A stretch of 50,039 nucleotides of DNA from Lachnospiraceae bacterium (GCA_021203205.1 JAJQBQ010000043.1:2628-52666), one strand, 5' to 3'. Numbered from the stretch's first letter, positions 18,741 to 28,128 are shown. Notes: generated by a model not told the origin, from the letters alone. Program-made: numbers and translations.

Positions 18741-20147
18741 ATGTGTCAATACTATCTCGCCATAGATATCGGCGCTTCCAGCGGCAGGCATATCCTCGCC
18801 ACGGTGCGGGACGGAAAAATCGTGACTGAGGAGATCTACCGCTTTCCAAACGGTGCGGTCATGCAAAACGGACATCTGTGCTGGGATGTCCGCCGGCTGT
18901 TTGATGAAATTAAAACGGGTCTTAAGAAATGCAAAGCACTGGGTAAAATTCCCGTAAGCCTCGGAATTGATACCTGGGCAGTGGATTTTGTCCTTCTGGA
19001 CAAAAATGATCAACTGATCGGCGATGCGGTGGCCTACCGCGACAGCCGCACGGAGGGTATGGATCAGGAAGTTTACAGGGTTATACAGGAAGAGGACCTG
19101 TACGCGCGAACCGGCATCCAGAAGCAGATTTTTAACACCATCTACCAGCTGATGGCCGTGAAAAAACAGGCACCGGAACAGCTGGCGAACGCGGAATCCC
19201 TGCTGATGATCCCGGACTATTTTCATTTCCTGCTGACCGGCGAAAAATGCGCGGAGTACACCAACGCCACCACCACGCAGCTTTTAAATCCCGCCACAAA
19301 AGACTGGGATGACGAGCTGATCGAGATGCTTAGGTTTCCGAGGAAGATTTTTCAGAAGATCCTCCCTGCGGGAACTCCTCTGGGGCATCTCTCCGCTGAG
19401 ATTCAGGCAGAGGTGGGCTTTGACTGCCAGGTGGTGCTTCCCGGCACCCACGATACGGCTTCCGCAGTGCTTGCGGTGCCCTCGAACGACCTGTCTTCCG
19501 TCTACATCAGCTCCGGGACCTGGTCGCTTATGGGGATCGAGCGCATGGAGCCGGACTGCTCCGAACAGAGCCGGGAATTGAACTTCACCAACGAGGGCGG
19601 CTATCAGTTCCGCTACCGATATCTGAAAAATATTATGGGGCTCTGGATGATCCAGTCGCTGAAGAAGGAACTCGCAGACCGATATTCCTTCGCCGAGCTC
19701 TGCAGGCTGGCAGAGGAAAGTCGAAACGATTCTGTCGTAAATTGCAATGACGACCGTTTTCTGGCACCTCCGTCCATGATGAGAGCCATCCGGGAGGTTC
19801 TTGCTGAATCCGGACAGGAACAGCCTCAGTCCCCCGGCGATTACGCCCGTATCATCTACCGCAGCCTCGCCGTCTGCTACGGAGATACGATCCGGGAAAT
19901 CGAGGCGCTCACCGGAAACTCCTGCGATAAAATCCATGTGGTGGGCGGCGGCGCGAACGCGGATTACCTCAACCGCCTGATCGCGGAGGCCACGAAGAAA
20001 ACAGTTCTGGCAGGGCCGATCGAAGCTACCGCCATCGGGAATCTGGCGGCGCAAATGCTCACTGCGGGAGTGTGGAAGACGCTGGCAGAGGCACGCAACT
20101 GTATTTACGAGTCTTTTGAAGTGAAGAGATATCTGCCGAACACTTGA
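18741..20147 (+). CDS. rhaB: Rhamnulokinase
   Basis: A 468-residue FGGY-family kinase that phosphorylates L-rhamnulose with ATP to L-rhamnulose 1-phosphate. The N-terminal phosphate motif AIDIGASSGRHIL is the rhamnulokinase form, GIDTWAVDFVLLD follows, LPGTHDTASAV carries the catalytic Asp, and HVVGGGANADYLNRLIA is the C-terminal adenosine motif. The ATG at 18741 has GGGGG about nine bases upstream. It is followed by rhaA and rhaD, which supports the assignment. Length is normal for the family. Confidence 0.95.
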   Translation: MCQYYLAIDIGASSGRHILATVRDGKIVTEEIYRFPNGAVMQNGHLCWDVRRLFDEIKTGLKKCKALGKIPVSLGIDTWAVDFVLLDKNDQLIGDAVAYRDSRTEGMDQEVYRVIQEEDLYARTGIQKQIFNTIYQLMAVKKQAPEQLANAESLLMIPDYFHFLLTGEKCAEYTNATTTQLLNPATKDWDDELIEMLRFPRKIFQKILPAGTPLGHLSAEIQAEVGFDCQVVLPGTHDTASAVLAVPSNDLSSVYISSGTWSLMGIERMEPDCSEQSRELNFTNEGGYQFRYRYLKNIMGLWMIQSLKKELADRYSFAELCRLAEESRNDSVVNCNDDRFLAPPSMMRAIREVLAESGQEQPQSPGDYARIIYRSLAVCYGDTIREIEALTGNSCDKIHVVGGGANADYLNRLIAEATKKTVLAGPIEATAIGNLAAQMLTAGVWKTLAEARNCIYESFEVKRYLPNT

Positions 20148-20485
20148 TTTTTCAAAAGTGCAGAACTATTTGCTAGACATGTGATAACTTTCAAAGATGA
20201 GGATTGACTGCCCAGCAACAAGAGTATTTTCACAAAAGCCCATTTAGGAGGAGCAAAGAGTTTTTTCCGAATTAACTCAATAACTTTCTCCACGTGCAGT
20301 AATATATGACGTTCTGTTCAACCATCATAATCATAAGATATTGGGGCAAATGTCATGACAACACAGATTCCCGAATCCGCAAATTCGAGAAAACGCTTCC
20401 GTTCCCCGAAGTTAATGCTCAGTATTAACTCTAACTTTTGACCTCGGTATCATCATAAACTATGAATTAAGAAAGGAGATACCCC
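20148..20485 (+). other. 338-bp rhaB-rhaA spacer, no gene seen
   Basis: This is unusually long for an operon junction. It holds a GTTAAT/ATTAAC small dyad near 20411-20429, a TGTCATGACA palindrome at 20351-20360 and a good AAGGAG for rhaA at its end. No convincing coding frame or terminator is visible, so rhaA may have its own promoter. Confidence 0.5.
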
Positions 20486-21751
20486 ATGACACTTACCGAA
20501 AAGTACACCTACGCGAAGGATGCCTACGCATCCATCGGCATCGACACCGATGCCGCCATTGAGAAGCTGAAAGATGTTCCCCTCTCCCTCCACTGCTGGC
20601 AGGGCGATGATGTGATCGGCTTTGACCACGACGGCCCGCTGACCGGCGGCATCCAGACCACCGGGAACTATCCGGGGAAAGCGAAAACACCGGAGGAACT
20701 GTTTGCGGACATGGACGAGGCCATGCTCTTGATGCCCGGCCAGAAGAAAATCAACGTGCACGCCAGCTACGCCATCTTCGAGGACGGCGAGTTCGCCGAC
20801 CGGGACGCACTGGAGCCGAAGCATTTTAAAAAATGGGTAGATTTTGCGAAAGAACACCACATGGGTCTGGACTTTAACCCCACCTTCTTCTCCCACCCGA
20901 ACATGAAGGACGGTCTCACCCTCTCAAGCCCGGACGAAGAGACCCGCCGGTTCTGGATCCGCCACGGGAAAGCCTGTATCCGCATCGCAAATTATTTTGC
21001 CGAGGAGACCGGCATCCCCTGCGTCATGAACATCTGGACCGGGGACGGCTACAAGGACATCCCTGCCGACCGCATGGGGCCGCGCATGCGCTACAGGGAC
21101 TCCATCGACCAGATCCTCTCGGAGCCCTATGATTTTCATAAGGTGAAACCCTGCGTGGAATCCAAGGTGTTCGGCATCGGCGTGGAATCCTTCACCGCCG
21201 GCAGCGGGGAATTTACCCTCCTCTACGCCGCGGCAAATAAGGACAAATGCATCCCGCTGATGGACAACGGCCACTACCATCCCACCGAGATGGTTTCGGA
21301 CAAGATCCCGGCGCTTCTCACTTTCTTCGATGAGATCGCCCTGCACATCACCCGCCCGGTGCGCTGGGATTCCGACCATGTAGTCCTCTTCGACGATGAG
21401 ACCAGAGAGATCGCCAAAGAAATCGTCCGCTGCGGCGGTCTGGACGGACACGTCCATATGGCTCTGGACTACTTCGACGCCAGTATCAACCGCATCTCTG
21501 CCTGGACCACCGGCTTCCGCAATGTGCAGAAAGCACTGCTGTACGCGCTGCTGACCCCGAACGAAGCATTGAAAAAGCTGCAGGATGAAAACCGGCTGAC
21601 GGAGCTGATGGTGCGGCAGGAAGAAATAAAGACTCTGCCCTTCGGCATCGTGTGGGAGAAATATTGTGAAGTGTGCGGCGCTCCGGCGGACGGGGAGTGG
21701 TTCGCAGAGATCGAAAGGTATGAGAAGGAAGTTCTCAGTAAACGTGCTTAA
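20486..21751 (+). CDS. rhaA: L-rhamnose isomerase
   Basis: A 421-residue cytoplasmic isomerase converting L-rhamnose to L-rhamnulose; the E. coli enzyme has a similar length (419). Characteristic segments are PLSLHCWQGDDVIGFDHDGP, IFGIGVESFTAGSGEF (metal-binding Glu), MDNGHYHPTEMV and RWDSDHVVLFDD (metal-binding Asp and His). The ATG has AAGGAGA nine bases upstream. It is followed by rhaD 11 bp after its stop codon, with AAGGAGG in the gap. Confidence 0.97.
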   Translation: MTLTEKYTYAKDAYASIGIDTDAAIEKLKDVPLSLHCWQGDDVIGFDHDGPLTGGIQTTGNYPGKAKTPEELFADMDEAMLLMPGQKKINVHASYAIFEDGEFADRDALEPKHFKKWVDFAKEHHMGLDFNPTFFSHPNMKDGLTLSSPDEETRRFWIRHGKACIRIANYFAEETGIPCVMNIWTGDGYKDIPADRMGPRMRYRDSIDQILSEPYDFHKVKPCVESKVFGIGVESFTAGSGEFTLLYAAANKDKCIPLMDNGHYHPTEMVSDKIPALLTFFDEIALHITRPVRWDSDHVVLFDDETREIAKEIVRCGGLDGHVHMALDYFDASINRISAWTTGFRNVQKALLYALLTPNEALKKLQDENRLTELMVRQEEIKTLPFGIVWEKYCEVCGAPADGEWFAEIERYEKEVLSKRA

Positions 21752-21762
21752 GGAGGATTATT

Positions 21763-22587
21763 ATGAAAGTAACCGATGCGAAGTTTGTACAGGGTTTCAT
21801 CCGCATGGCGAATGACGGATGGGAGCAGGGATGGCACGAGAGGAACGGCGGCAACCTGACCTACCGCATTAAAAAAGAAGAGATTGAGGAAATCAGAGAA
21901 AACCTCCGCACGGACGGCGAGTGGAAGGCCATCGGCACCTCCGTGCCGAATCTCGGCGGAGAATATTTCCTGGTGACCGGCAGCGGCAAATACTTCCGCA
22001 ACATCATCCTCGACCCGGAGGAAACGCTGGCCATCGTGGAACTGGATGCGGCGGGTGAAAATTACCGCATCTGCTGGGGCCTGAAAAATGGAGGCAAGCC
22101 CACCAGCGAGCTTCCCTCCCACCTGATGAACCACGAGGTGAAGATGATCGCCAGCGGCGGAAAGCACCGGGTCATCTACCACGCGCACCCGGCGAATGTA
22201 ATCGCCCTGACCTTTGTCCTCCCCCTTGAGGATAAGGTATTCACCCGGGAGCTGTGGGAGATGGCCACCGAATGCCCCATCGTCTTCCCGGACGGCATCG
22301 GCGTTGTGCCGTGGATGGTGCCGGGCGGCAGGGACATCGCCGTCGCCACCTCCGAACTAATGAAGCAGTACAATGTGGCTGTCTGGGCGCACCACGGCCT
22401 GTTCTGCTCCGGCGAGGACTTTGACCTGACCTTCGGGCTGATGCATACCGTGGAAAAATCCGCGGAAATTCTCGTAAAGGTATACTCCATGACCGGCGGC
22501 AAGAAGCGCCAGACCATCCAGCCGGATGAATTCCGTGACCTTGCGAAGGACTTCAAGGTAACGCTGCCGGAGAAGTTTTTGGACTAA
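21763..22587 (+). CDS. rhaD: Rhamnulose-1-phosphate aldolase
   Basis: A 274-residue class II aldolase of the RhaD/FucA type, cleaving rhamnulose 1-phosphate to DHAP and L-lactaldehyde. The zinc ligands are visible in YHAHPANV (two His) and AHHGLF (third His), and the catalytic Glu is in TSELPSHL. The ATG has AAGGAGG upstream. It is the last gene of the rha operon; a hairpin terminator follows at 22678. Confidence 0.96.
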   Translation: MKVTDAKFVQGFIRMANDGWEQGWHERNGGNLTYRIKKEEIEEIRENLRTDGEWKAIGTSVPNLGGEYFLVTGSGKYFRNIILDPEETLAIVELDAAGENYRICWGLKNGGKPTSELPSHLMNHEVKMIASGGKHRVIYHAHPANVIALTFVLPLEDKVFTRELWEMATECPIVFPDGIGVVPWMVPGGRDIAVATSELMKQYNVAVWAHHGLFCSGEDFDLTFGLMHTVEKSAEILVKVYSMTGGKKRQTIQPDEFRDLAKDFKVTLPEKFLD

Positions 22588-22677
22588 GAGCAATCTTATA
22601 GATGACATATTTGCTAACACGCTTTCAAAGAAAATGCTGTGCATTTTCCTCGGGAGTAATCTTAAAAGAAAAGATTG

Positions 22678-22710
22678 GAGCCGGATATTTCATTTCGAAA
22701 TGTCCGGCTC
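22678..22710 (+). terminator. Terminator after rhaD
   Basis: GAGCCGGATATTTC (22678-22691) pairs with GAAATGTCCGGCTC (22697-22710), with one G-U pair and a five-base loop. It lies 91 bp past the rhaD stop. Confidence 0.7.
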
Positions 22711-22739
22711 TCTCACTTTAAGTCGAATATATAAGATTT

Positions 22740-22856
22740 TTAATTGTTTCCTCCGAAATCTGCTCGGAAAAACATAATATCATAAATCGGAATATATACA
22801 ATTTTCCCATCTTTTCGCACTTCCCTTTCATTCGACAGGACGAAAACTTTTTTCAT
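22740..22856 (-). pseudogene. Remnant: C-terminal tail of a DUF4143 ATPase
   Basis: A 38-codon frame begins MKKVFVLSNEREVRKDGKIV and ends in FRADFGGNN. It matches almost residue for residue the last 36 residues of the intact ATPase at 29730-31070. Directly upstream lie two ATTGAAAAGTC motifs 32 bp apart, as in front of the intact gene, so the whole middle of an ATPase gene has been deleted and the promoter region joined to the tail. It starts with an ATG but has no separate ribosome binding site. Confidence 0.8.
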
Positions 22857-22972
22857 GACTTTTCAATAAAAACTCGATCGTTTTTTGCGACTTTTCAATG
22901 AAAGCCCACAAAAACACCTGAATCGTTCCAAACCAGTTCAAAAATCATAGTTTATAATTTCATTTTATAACA

Positions 22973-23010
22973 AAAGACATCCGATTGTTTCTATTCAACC
23001 GGATGTCTTT
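22973..23010 (-). terminator. Terminator after ABC exporter operon
   Basis: AAAGACATCCG (22973-22983) and CGGATGTCTTT (23000-23010) are perfect 11-bp arms. On the minus strand the stem is followed by TTTTG, placing it 35 bp past the exporter stop codon. Confidence 0.75.
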
Positions 23011-23044
23011 CTGTAGCTTTCAGTTTACGACCATAGCCGCCCCT

Positions 23045-25138
23045 TTACGTCGCGATCCCCGCATACTGCGTCATATACAGCTCATAGTATTTCCCCTTCT
23101 TCGCGAGCAGTTCCTCGTGGCTGCCGCTCTCGGCGATCTCGCCGTGGTCCATCACGACAATGACGTCCGAGTCGCGGATTGTGGAGAGCCGGTGTGCGAT
23201 GACAATGCTCGTGCGGTTCTGCATGACGAGCTGCATGGCATCCTGAATGGCTTTTTCCGTGCGGGTGTCCACGTTCGAGGTCGCCTCGTCCAGAATCAGT
23301 ATCTCCGGATCCATGACGAACGCCCGGGCGATGGCGAGAAGCTGCCTCTGGCCCTGGCTGATATTTTCGCCGGAGCCGGTGAGCACGGTCTCATAGCCCT
23401 GCGGCAGCATGCGGATCATCTCCTCGCAGCGGCTCATGCGGACGGCACGGGCAAGGTCTTCATCTGTCGCGTTTTCGTTTCCGTATTTTAAGTTGCTGCG
23501 GACCGTGTTGGAGAAGAGCACGGTGTCCTGCAGCACGATGGCCACATTTTTCCGCAGGCTCGCGCGGGCGATGTCCTTAAGGTTCTGGTCGTTGATGCGG
23601 ATCGCACCGCTGTCGATGTCATAGAAGCGCATCATCAGATTCACGACGGTCGTCTTACCGGAACCGGTCGCCCCGACGAGGGCCACCTTTTTGCCGGACG
23701 GCACGGTCAGGGAGAAATCACGGATGACCGGGTAGCCGGGCTCGTAGGAGAAATATACGTGGTCGAAGGTGACCGTGGCTTTCGCACGCACGGGTTTCCC
23801 TTCATATTGTACAGGCGCATGATCTGTTTCTTCTTCCATCGTAAGTTTTCCTGCGTCCGATACCTTCCGCACAGAAACCTGTCCTTCTGTATCAGATATC
23901 TGTCCCTCTGTGCCAGATGTCTTCTGCACAGAAACCGGACTTTCATTATCGGTTATCTTCCGTTCAGAAACCTGTATCTCTGTCGCGTTCTTTTTCTTCC
24001 TGCTCTCATATTCTTCCGTTGCGGCCGTCTCCTGTTTGATTTCCGCAGCTTCGATTTCTAATTTCAGTTCCTCTCCGCTCGGATCCTCATCCTCTTCATC
24101 CATCACAACAAACACGCGCTCCGCCCCCGCGATGGCGGTCTGCAATTGCCCGTAGACCTGCGCGATCTCATTGATCGGACGGGAGAACTGCTTCGCGTAG
24201 ACGATAAACGCGGAAATGACACCCACCGAAATCATGCCGTGAATGGAAAAATATCCGCCGAACGCCGCAATGATGACGAAGCCGATGTTGCCGATGCAGT
24301 TCATGATGGGCCCCATGACCCCGCTGAAAATATCCGTGCGAATGCCGGCTTTCGTCATGGCATCTGCCGTCTCACAGAAATGTTCGGTCGTGATGTCCTG
24401 GTGATTGTAGGCCACCACCGTGCGATAGCCGGAGATCATCTCCTCCACCGTACCGTTCAAGTCGCCCAAAAGCTCCTGCCTTCTCCTGGAGAAGCGGCGC
24501 ACCTGCTTCGAGAGCACTTTCGTGGCGATGACGGTGAGGATCACGGTGGCGCAGCTAAGAAGCGCCAGCTGCCAGCAGTACCACAGCATGATCGCCGCAG
24601 TCCCGATGATGGTCATCACGCCGGAGAAGAGTGACGGCAGCGACTGAGACACCGTCGTGGAAATGTTTTCGATATCATTTGTCATGCGGCTCATCACGTC
24701 ACCGTGGGAATGCTGGTCCAGGTAGCTCACCGGCAGGTCCATCACCTTGCCGAAGAAGTCATTTCTCATGCGTCCGACAATGTTCTGGGAGAGCTTCGCG
24801 CTGATCAGGCTCTGCAGCAGCGAACATAAGCTGTACAGCAGATACACCGTCAGCATAAATAAAACTGTGGATAGCAGCACGCCGTCCCGCTCCCCCGCGA
24901 TGATGTCAATGGCATTGCTCTGAAGGCTCGGCGCGTACACGCCGCACAGTGTACCGAACAGCACTACCGCCAGCATGGCGATGACCATGGCCTTTTCCTT
25001 TACAAAATACGCAATAATGCGCTTAAGCGTCGCTCCCACATTTTCCGCGTGCTCCGCCTCGGCGAAGCGGTCATGCCGGGTATGGCCGGGAATTCCCTGC
25101 CCGGAAGCCGACGATCTCGTTTTATTTTCGTCACTCAT
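23045..25138 (-). CDS. ABC exporter subunit, canonical Walker B, with a long repeat-rich linker
   Basis: A 697-residue half-transporter: six transmembrane helices (about 50-330) fused to a nucleotide-binding domain. Walker A is GATGSGKT and Walker B ILILDEATSNVD (catalytic Glu present), and the H-loop is VIAHRLST. The signature motif is non-canonical, ISQGQ instead of LSGGQ. Between the two domains lies an extra segment of about 80 residues (roughly 350-430), rich in S, E, K and T and containing VSxRKxSD-type repeats, which explains the excess over the usual 580-620 residues. The ATG at 25138 has AAAGGAG upstream. It pairs with the subunit at 25355-27085. A multidrug or lipid exporter is likely. 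Confidence 0.9.
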   Translation of the reverse strand: MSDENKTRSSASGQGIPGHTRHDRFAEAEHAENVGATLKRIIAYFVKEKAMVIAMLAVVLFGTLCGVYAPSLQSNAIDIIAGERDGVLLSTVLFMLTVYLLYSLCSLLQSLISAKLSQNIVGRMRNDFFGKVMDLPVSYLDQHSHGDVMSRMTNDIENISTTVSQSLPSLFSGVMTIIGTAAIMLWYCWQLALLSCATVILTVIATKVLSKQVRRFSRRRQELLGDLNGTVEEMISGYRTVVAYNHQDITTEHFCETADAMTKAGIRTDIFSGVMGPIMNCIGNIGFVIIAAFGGYFSIHGMISVGVISAFIVYAKQFSRPINEIAQVYGQLQTAIAGAERVFVVMDEEDEDPSGEELKLEIEAAEIKQETAATEEYESRKKKNATEIQVSERKITDNESPVSVQKTSGTEGQISDTEGQVSVRKVSDAGKLTMEEETDHAPVQYEGKPVRAKATVTFDHVYFSYEPGYPVIRDFSLTVPSGKKVALVGATGSGKTTVVNLMMRFYDIDSGAIRINDQNLKDIARASLRKNVAIVLQDTVLFSNTVRSNLKYGNENATDEDLARAVRMSRCEEMIRMLPQGYETVLTGSGENISQGQRQLLAIARAFVMDPEILILDEATSNVDTRTEKAIQDAMQLVMQNRTSIVIAHRLSTIRDSDVIVVMDHGEIAESGSHEELLAKKGKYYELYMTQYAGIAT

Positions 25139-25358
25139 GCCGCATTCTCCTTTCTTCTGACTCGTCAATTTCATTCATTCCACAAATAACGTTATCCCAT
25201 TCTCTCATAGATATTTTTCTTTCACCAGATAACAGTCCGTTTCCGGGCTTTCCCCCTGTTATCTCAAATACTCTCATTGTTTCGGAAAACCGCTTTTCGC
25301 AGATAGAAACCCATATTTTCGAGACGACTCTGTTTCGATAATTTCCCGTCCATCTCAT
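25131..25358 (-). CDS. Small ORF coupled between the two ABC subunits
   Basis: A 75-codon frame whose ATG overlaps the stop codon of the upstream ABC gene (ATGA) and whose TGA overlaps the ATG of the downstream ABC gene (ATGAGTGA). The product is basic (MRWTGNYRNRVVSKIWVSIC...), without membrane segments or a recognised domain. Perfect stop/start overlaps on both sides are what a translated gene in an operon shows, but no ribosome binding site or homologue supports it. It could be chance in a 216-bp spacer. Confidence 0.4.
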   Translation of the reverse strand: MRWTGNYRNRVVSKIWVSICEKRFSETMRVFEITGGKPGNGLLSGERKISMREWDNVICGMNEIDESEERRMRHE

Positions 25359-27085
25359 GCCGTCTCCTCCTCTCCCATCTGCGAATAATAAATATCCTGA
25401 TACACCGCGCAGCTTTCCAGAAGCTCCTTATGCGTGCCGCAGGCCGCGATTTTCCCGTGCTCCAGCACGACGATGCGATCCGCCGTGCGCACGGAGGCGA
25501 TCCTCTGCGCGATGATGATTTTCGTGCTTTCCGGGCTCGTCTCGCGGAGCGCCCTGTGCAGGTTTGCCTCCGTCTTCAGGTCGAGTGCGCTGGTCGAATC
25601 ATCGAAAATCAGGATCTCCGCTGATTTCAGCACTGCCCTCGCGATGGAGACACGCTGCTTCTGCCCGCCGGAAAGGCTTGCGCCACGCTCGGCCACCACC
25701 GTATCATAGCCATCGGTTGTCCCCGAAATGAAATCGTCCGCCTGCGCCGTGACCGCAGCCTGACGGATCTCCTCCCTGCCGGCAGCCGGATCGCCCCAGC
25801 CGATATTATCCGCGATCTTCGCGCTGAAAAGTTCGCTCTTCTGCAGCGCGACCGCCACCCTGCCGCGCAGGTCTTTGAGTTTAAAATCGCGCACATCCGC
25901 GCCGTCCACCAGGACGCTTCCCTCCGTCACGTCATAGAAATGCGGGATCAGGTTCACTAACGTAGACTTGCCGCAACCGGTGGCCCCCATGATGGCGACC
26001 GTCTCGCCGGGGCAGATGTGCAGATTGATATGGTCGAGCACCATCTGGCCGCTGCCCGGGTAGGCGAAAGACACATCGCGGAATTCGATTTCTCCCCCTC
26101 CATGAGTCTTTTTGCCTTCTCCGTCCTTCAGCCCCGGCTCCGTCTGCAGGATCGCCCGGACACGCTTCCAGGAGGCCCAGCCTCTGGAAATGTTCTGGAA
26201 AATCATAACCATCATCATGACGCCCTGCAGCAGCTGCGTCGTGTAGGTGATGGCCGCCATGATATTGCCGGGCGAGGTCACGCCCGCGCTCACATCCACG
26301 GAACCCACCATCAGCACCAGCGCCACCACGATGTACATCAGAGCGTTCACCACCGGGTTCATAAAAGCAAAAATGACGAGCACCTTTAACTGCGTCCTGA
26401 TCAGCGCATCGTTCGCTTTCCCGAACCGGACCTTTTCGTACACTTCCCGCACGCACGCCTTGATGATGCGGATGCCGGACACATCCTCCTGCATGATGGC
26501 GTTGATGTCATCCAGCTGATCCTGCAGCACCGTAAAAAACGGCGTCCCCTTATACAGACAGATGAGCAGCACGGCAATCATAAACGGCAGTGCGCACAGC
26601 ACGATGATCCCGAAGTGTGTGCTCAGGCGGAACATGCAGTAAATGCTCCCGACCACCATCACCCCGTTTCGTGTGATGCCCCGGATAAACGTAGAGACAA
26701 AGTTCTGCACCTGTGTGATGTCGTTCGTCATGCGCGTCACCAGCGAGCCGGTACCGAACTCATCCCTCTGCGGAAATGAGAACTTCATGATGTTCCGGAA
26801 TGCGTCCTTGCGCATCTCATTGCCGATATTCTGTGCCGACATATGTACGAACACATTGTTCATGGAGCCGCAAAAGCCGCCGAAAATGACCATGGCCAGC
26901 ATCTCAGCCCCCAGGATCCAGATCAGTGTCATATTGCCGACACCGCCATTGCTTAAGCCCAGCACACCGTCGTCCACGATCCGGCTCATCACGCCCGGCT
27001 GGACCAGATCCATCGCGACCTCGCCGAACATGAACAGCGCGGCCAGGATCGCGTAAAACAGATATTGTTTCACATACTTCCACAT
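25355..27085 (-). CDS. ABC exporter subunit with a degenerate ATP site
   Basis: A 576-residue half-transporter with six transmembrane helices and an ATPase domain. Walker A is GATGCGKST and the signature is a canonical LSGGQKQR, but the Walker B is ILIFDDSTSALD (catalytic Glu replaced by Asp) and the H-loop His is Gln (IIAQRIAS). Together with the ISQGQ signature of the partner subunit this predicts one degenerate and one consensus ATP site, as in BmrCD, LmrCD and TM287/288 heterodimers. The ATG at 27085 (MWKYVKQY) is chosen for its AGGGAGGT; longer starts are possible. Confidence 0.9.
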   Translation of the reverse strand: MWKYVKQYLFYAILAALFMFGEVAMDLVQPGVMSRIVDDGVLGLSNGGVGNMTLIWILGAEMLAMVIFGGFCGSMNNVFVHMSAQNIGNEMRKDAFRNIMKFSFPQRDEFGTGSLVTRMTNDITQVQNFVSTFIRGITRNGVMVVGSIYCMFRLSTHFGIIVLCALPFMIAVLLICLYKGTPFFTVLQDQLDDINAIMQEDVSGIRIIKACVREVYEKVRFGKANDALIRTQLKVLVIFAFMNPVVNALMYIVVALVLMVGSVDVSAGVTSPGNIMAAITYTTQLLQGVMMMVMIFQNISRGWASWKRVRAILQTEPGLKDGEGKKTHGGGEIEFRDVSFAYPGSGQMVLDHINLHICPGETVAIMGATGCGKSTLVNLIPHFYDVTEGSVLVDGADVRDFKLKDLRGRVAVALQKSELFSAKIADNIGWGDPAAGREEIRQAAVTAQADDFISGTTDGYDTVVAERGASLSGGQKQRVSIARAVLKSAEILIFDDSTSALDLKTEANLHRALRETSPESTKIIIAQRIASVRTADRIVVLEHGKIAACGTHKELLESCAVYQDIYYSQMGEEETA

Positions 27086-27289
27086 GAGTGGAATACCTCC
27101 CTTTCCATATAATGATGTATCCATCTGTCCGCCCCGTGGCAAACTTGCTTTTAATGTATCACCGGCGGTTGGCTGTGTCAAGATGAATTGTTTATTTTTT
27201 TGTTTATCTCATTTGCATTTATATTATTTTATACATATCATATTGTAAATTAATTGTCAGATTTTCTCCTTATCAAGATTTTTACGCAA

Positions 27290-27330
27290 GAAAAGCTGCT
27301 GACACGTAAATATTACGCGCCAACAGCTTT
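27290..27330 (-). terminator. Long hairpin terminator after hicB
   Basis: AAAAGCTG and CAGCTTTT flank an inner CGTAAATATTACG palindrome, giving an extended stem near 27290-27330, about 60 bp past the hicB stop codon, with T-rich ends on both strands. Confidence 0.6.
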
Positions 27331-27387
27331 TCGTCCCATTCCACTACAGCCTGTACAATTTTTACCATGTTCCTGAGCCTGCGTCTG

Positions 27388-27801
27388 TTATGCCCGGTTC
27401 TCGCCGAAATCTCCGATCTCATACATAAGCGCCTGCTGAAGAACCTGTGAAAAATTAATATTTTTTTTCTTTGCTGCTTCATTCAGCCATCCGGGTATCG
27501 TTACTGTTTTCCTCACTGACTTCTTGTCGTGCATTCGTGCGTATACGATGGTATCACAGGTAATGTAATTCACAAATTCCCCCGTGTTCAAGTGAATACT
27601 CCCTGCGTCCGATGGCTCCGGAATCACGTGACCGGCTTTTTCTTCATCAAAAAGATAAAAAGCAAGCACATCTTCTGCCATAACAATGGCATCCCCCAGA
27701 TTATCGCCACAGGTATAGCAGCCATCCAGATCCGGGAAATCCACCGAAAACTTTCCACCCTCTTCCGGCGTAAATACAGCCGGATATACATATTTTGCCA
27801 T
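27388..27801 (-). CDS. hicB: HicB-family antitoxin (orphan)
   Basis: A 137-residue HicB-like protein. The N-terminal partial RNase-H-like fold (YPAVFTPEEGGKFSVDFPDL then DGCYTCGDNLGDAIVMAED) is followed by a C-terminal ribbon-helix-helix (KTVTIPGWLNEAAKKKNINF then SQVLQQAL). HicB normally neutralises the mRNA interferase HicA and represses the operon. The ATG at 27801 has AGGAGG seven bases upstream. No intact hicA lies upstream: only its C-terminal end remains (27812-27985), so this antitoxin seems to have outlived its toxin. Confidence 0.85.
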   Translation of the reverse strand: MAKYVYPAVFTPEEGGKFSVDFPDLDGCYTCGDNLGDAIVMAEDVLAFYLFDEEKAGHVIPEPSDAGSIHLNTGEFVNYITCDTIVYARMHDKKSVRKTVTIPGWLNEAAKKKNINFSQVLQQALMYEIGDFGENRA

Positions 27802-27811
27802 GTTTTGCCTC

Positions 27812-27985
27812 CTATCTCCGAATCCCGGCATCCTTAAGGATTTTATTAGCGGTACCCGTTGGGATTTTTTTATAAGAATACTGTGACGAGATCTTAAAAC
27901 AGTATTTCCCTTATTTTTGCTGTGTCTCAGTGATCGCGGATTTCTCGCGCACCCAGTATAAATCTACGATCCTCTCATCTTCCAT
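27812..27985 (-). pseudogene. Chimeric remnant: sigma-70 N-terminus joined to HicA C-terminus
   Basis: From the ATG at 27985, which has GGGAGG upstream, the frame reads MEDERIVDLYWVREKSAITE, typical of the start of Lachnospiraceae sigma-70 family factors (region 2.1). It meets a TAA at 27911-27913 and continues in the same frame as GKYCFKIS, again sigma-like, then SYKKIPTGTANKILKDAGI, the typical last strand and helix of HicA, to a TAG 10 bp before hicB. Both parts are truncated and the catalytic His of HicA is absent. It is a fused relic, not a working toxin. Confidence 0.6.
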
Positions 27986-28128
27986 CGGCATAACCTCCCT
28001 CCACAGAGCATTCAAAGGCCTTCTTATCTATTATAGAGGGAATTTTATGGCGTCGGTCACATATTTTTTAAATTTACTTTATACCACATGCCTGCCATAA
28101 AGGGAAGTTACAGTCAAAAAAACACCGC

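Noticed and set aside
20105-20293. Minus-strand 62-codon frame in the rhaB-rhaA gap
   Set aside because: Overlaps the rhaB 3' end and has no ribosome binding site or recognisable content.
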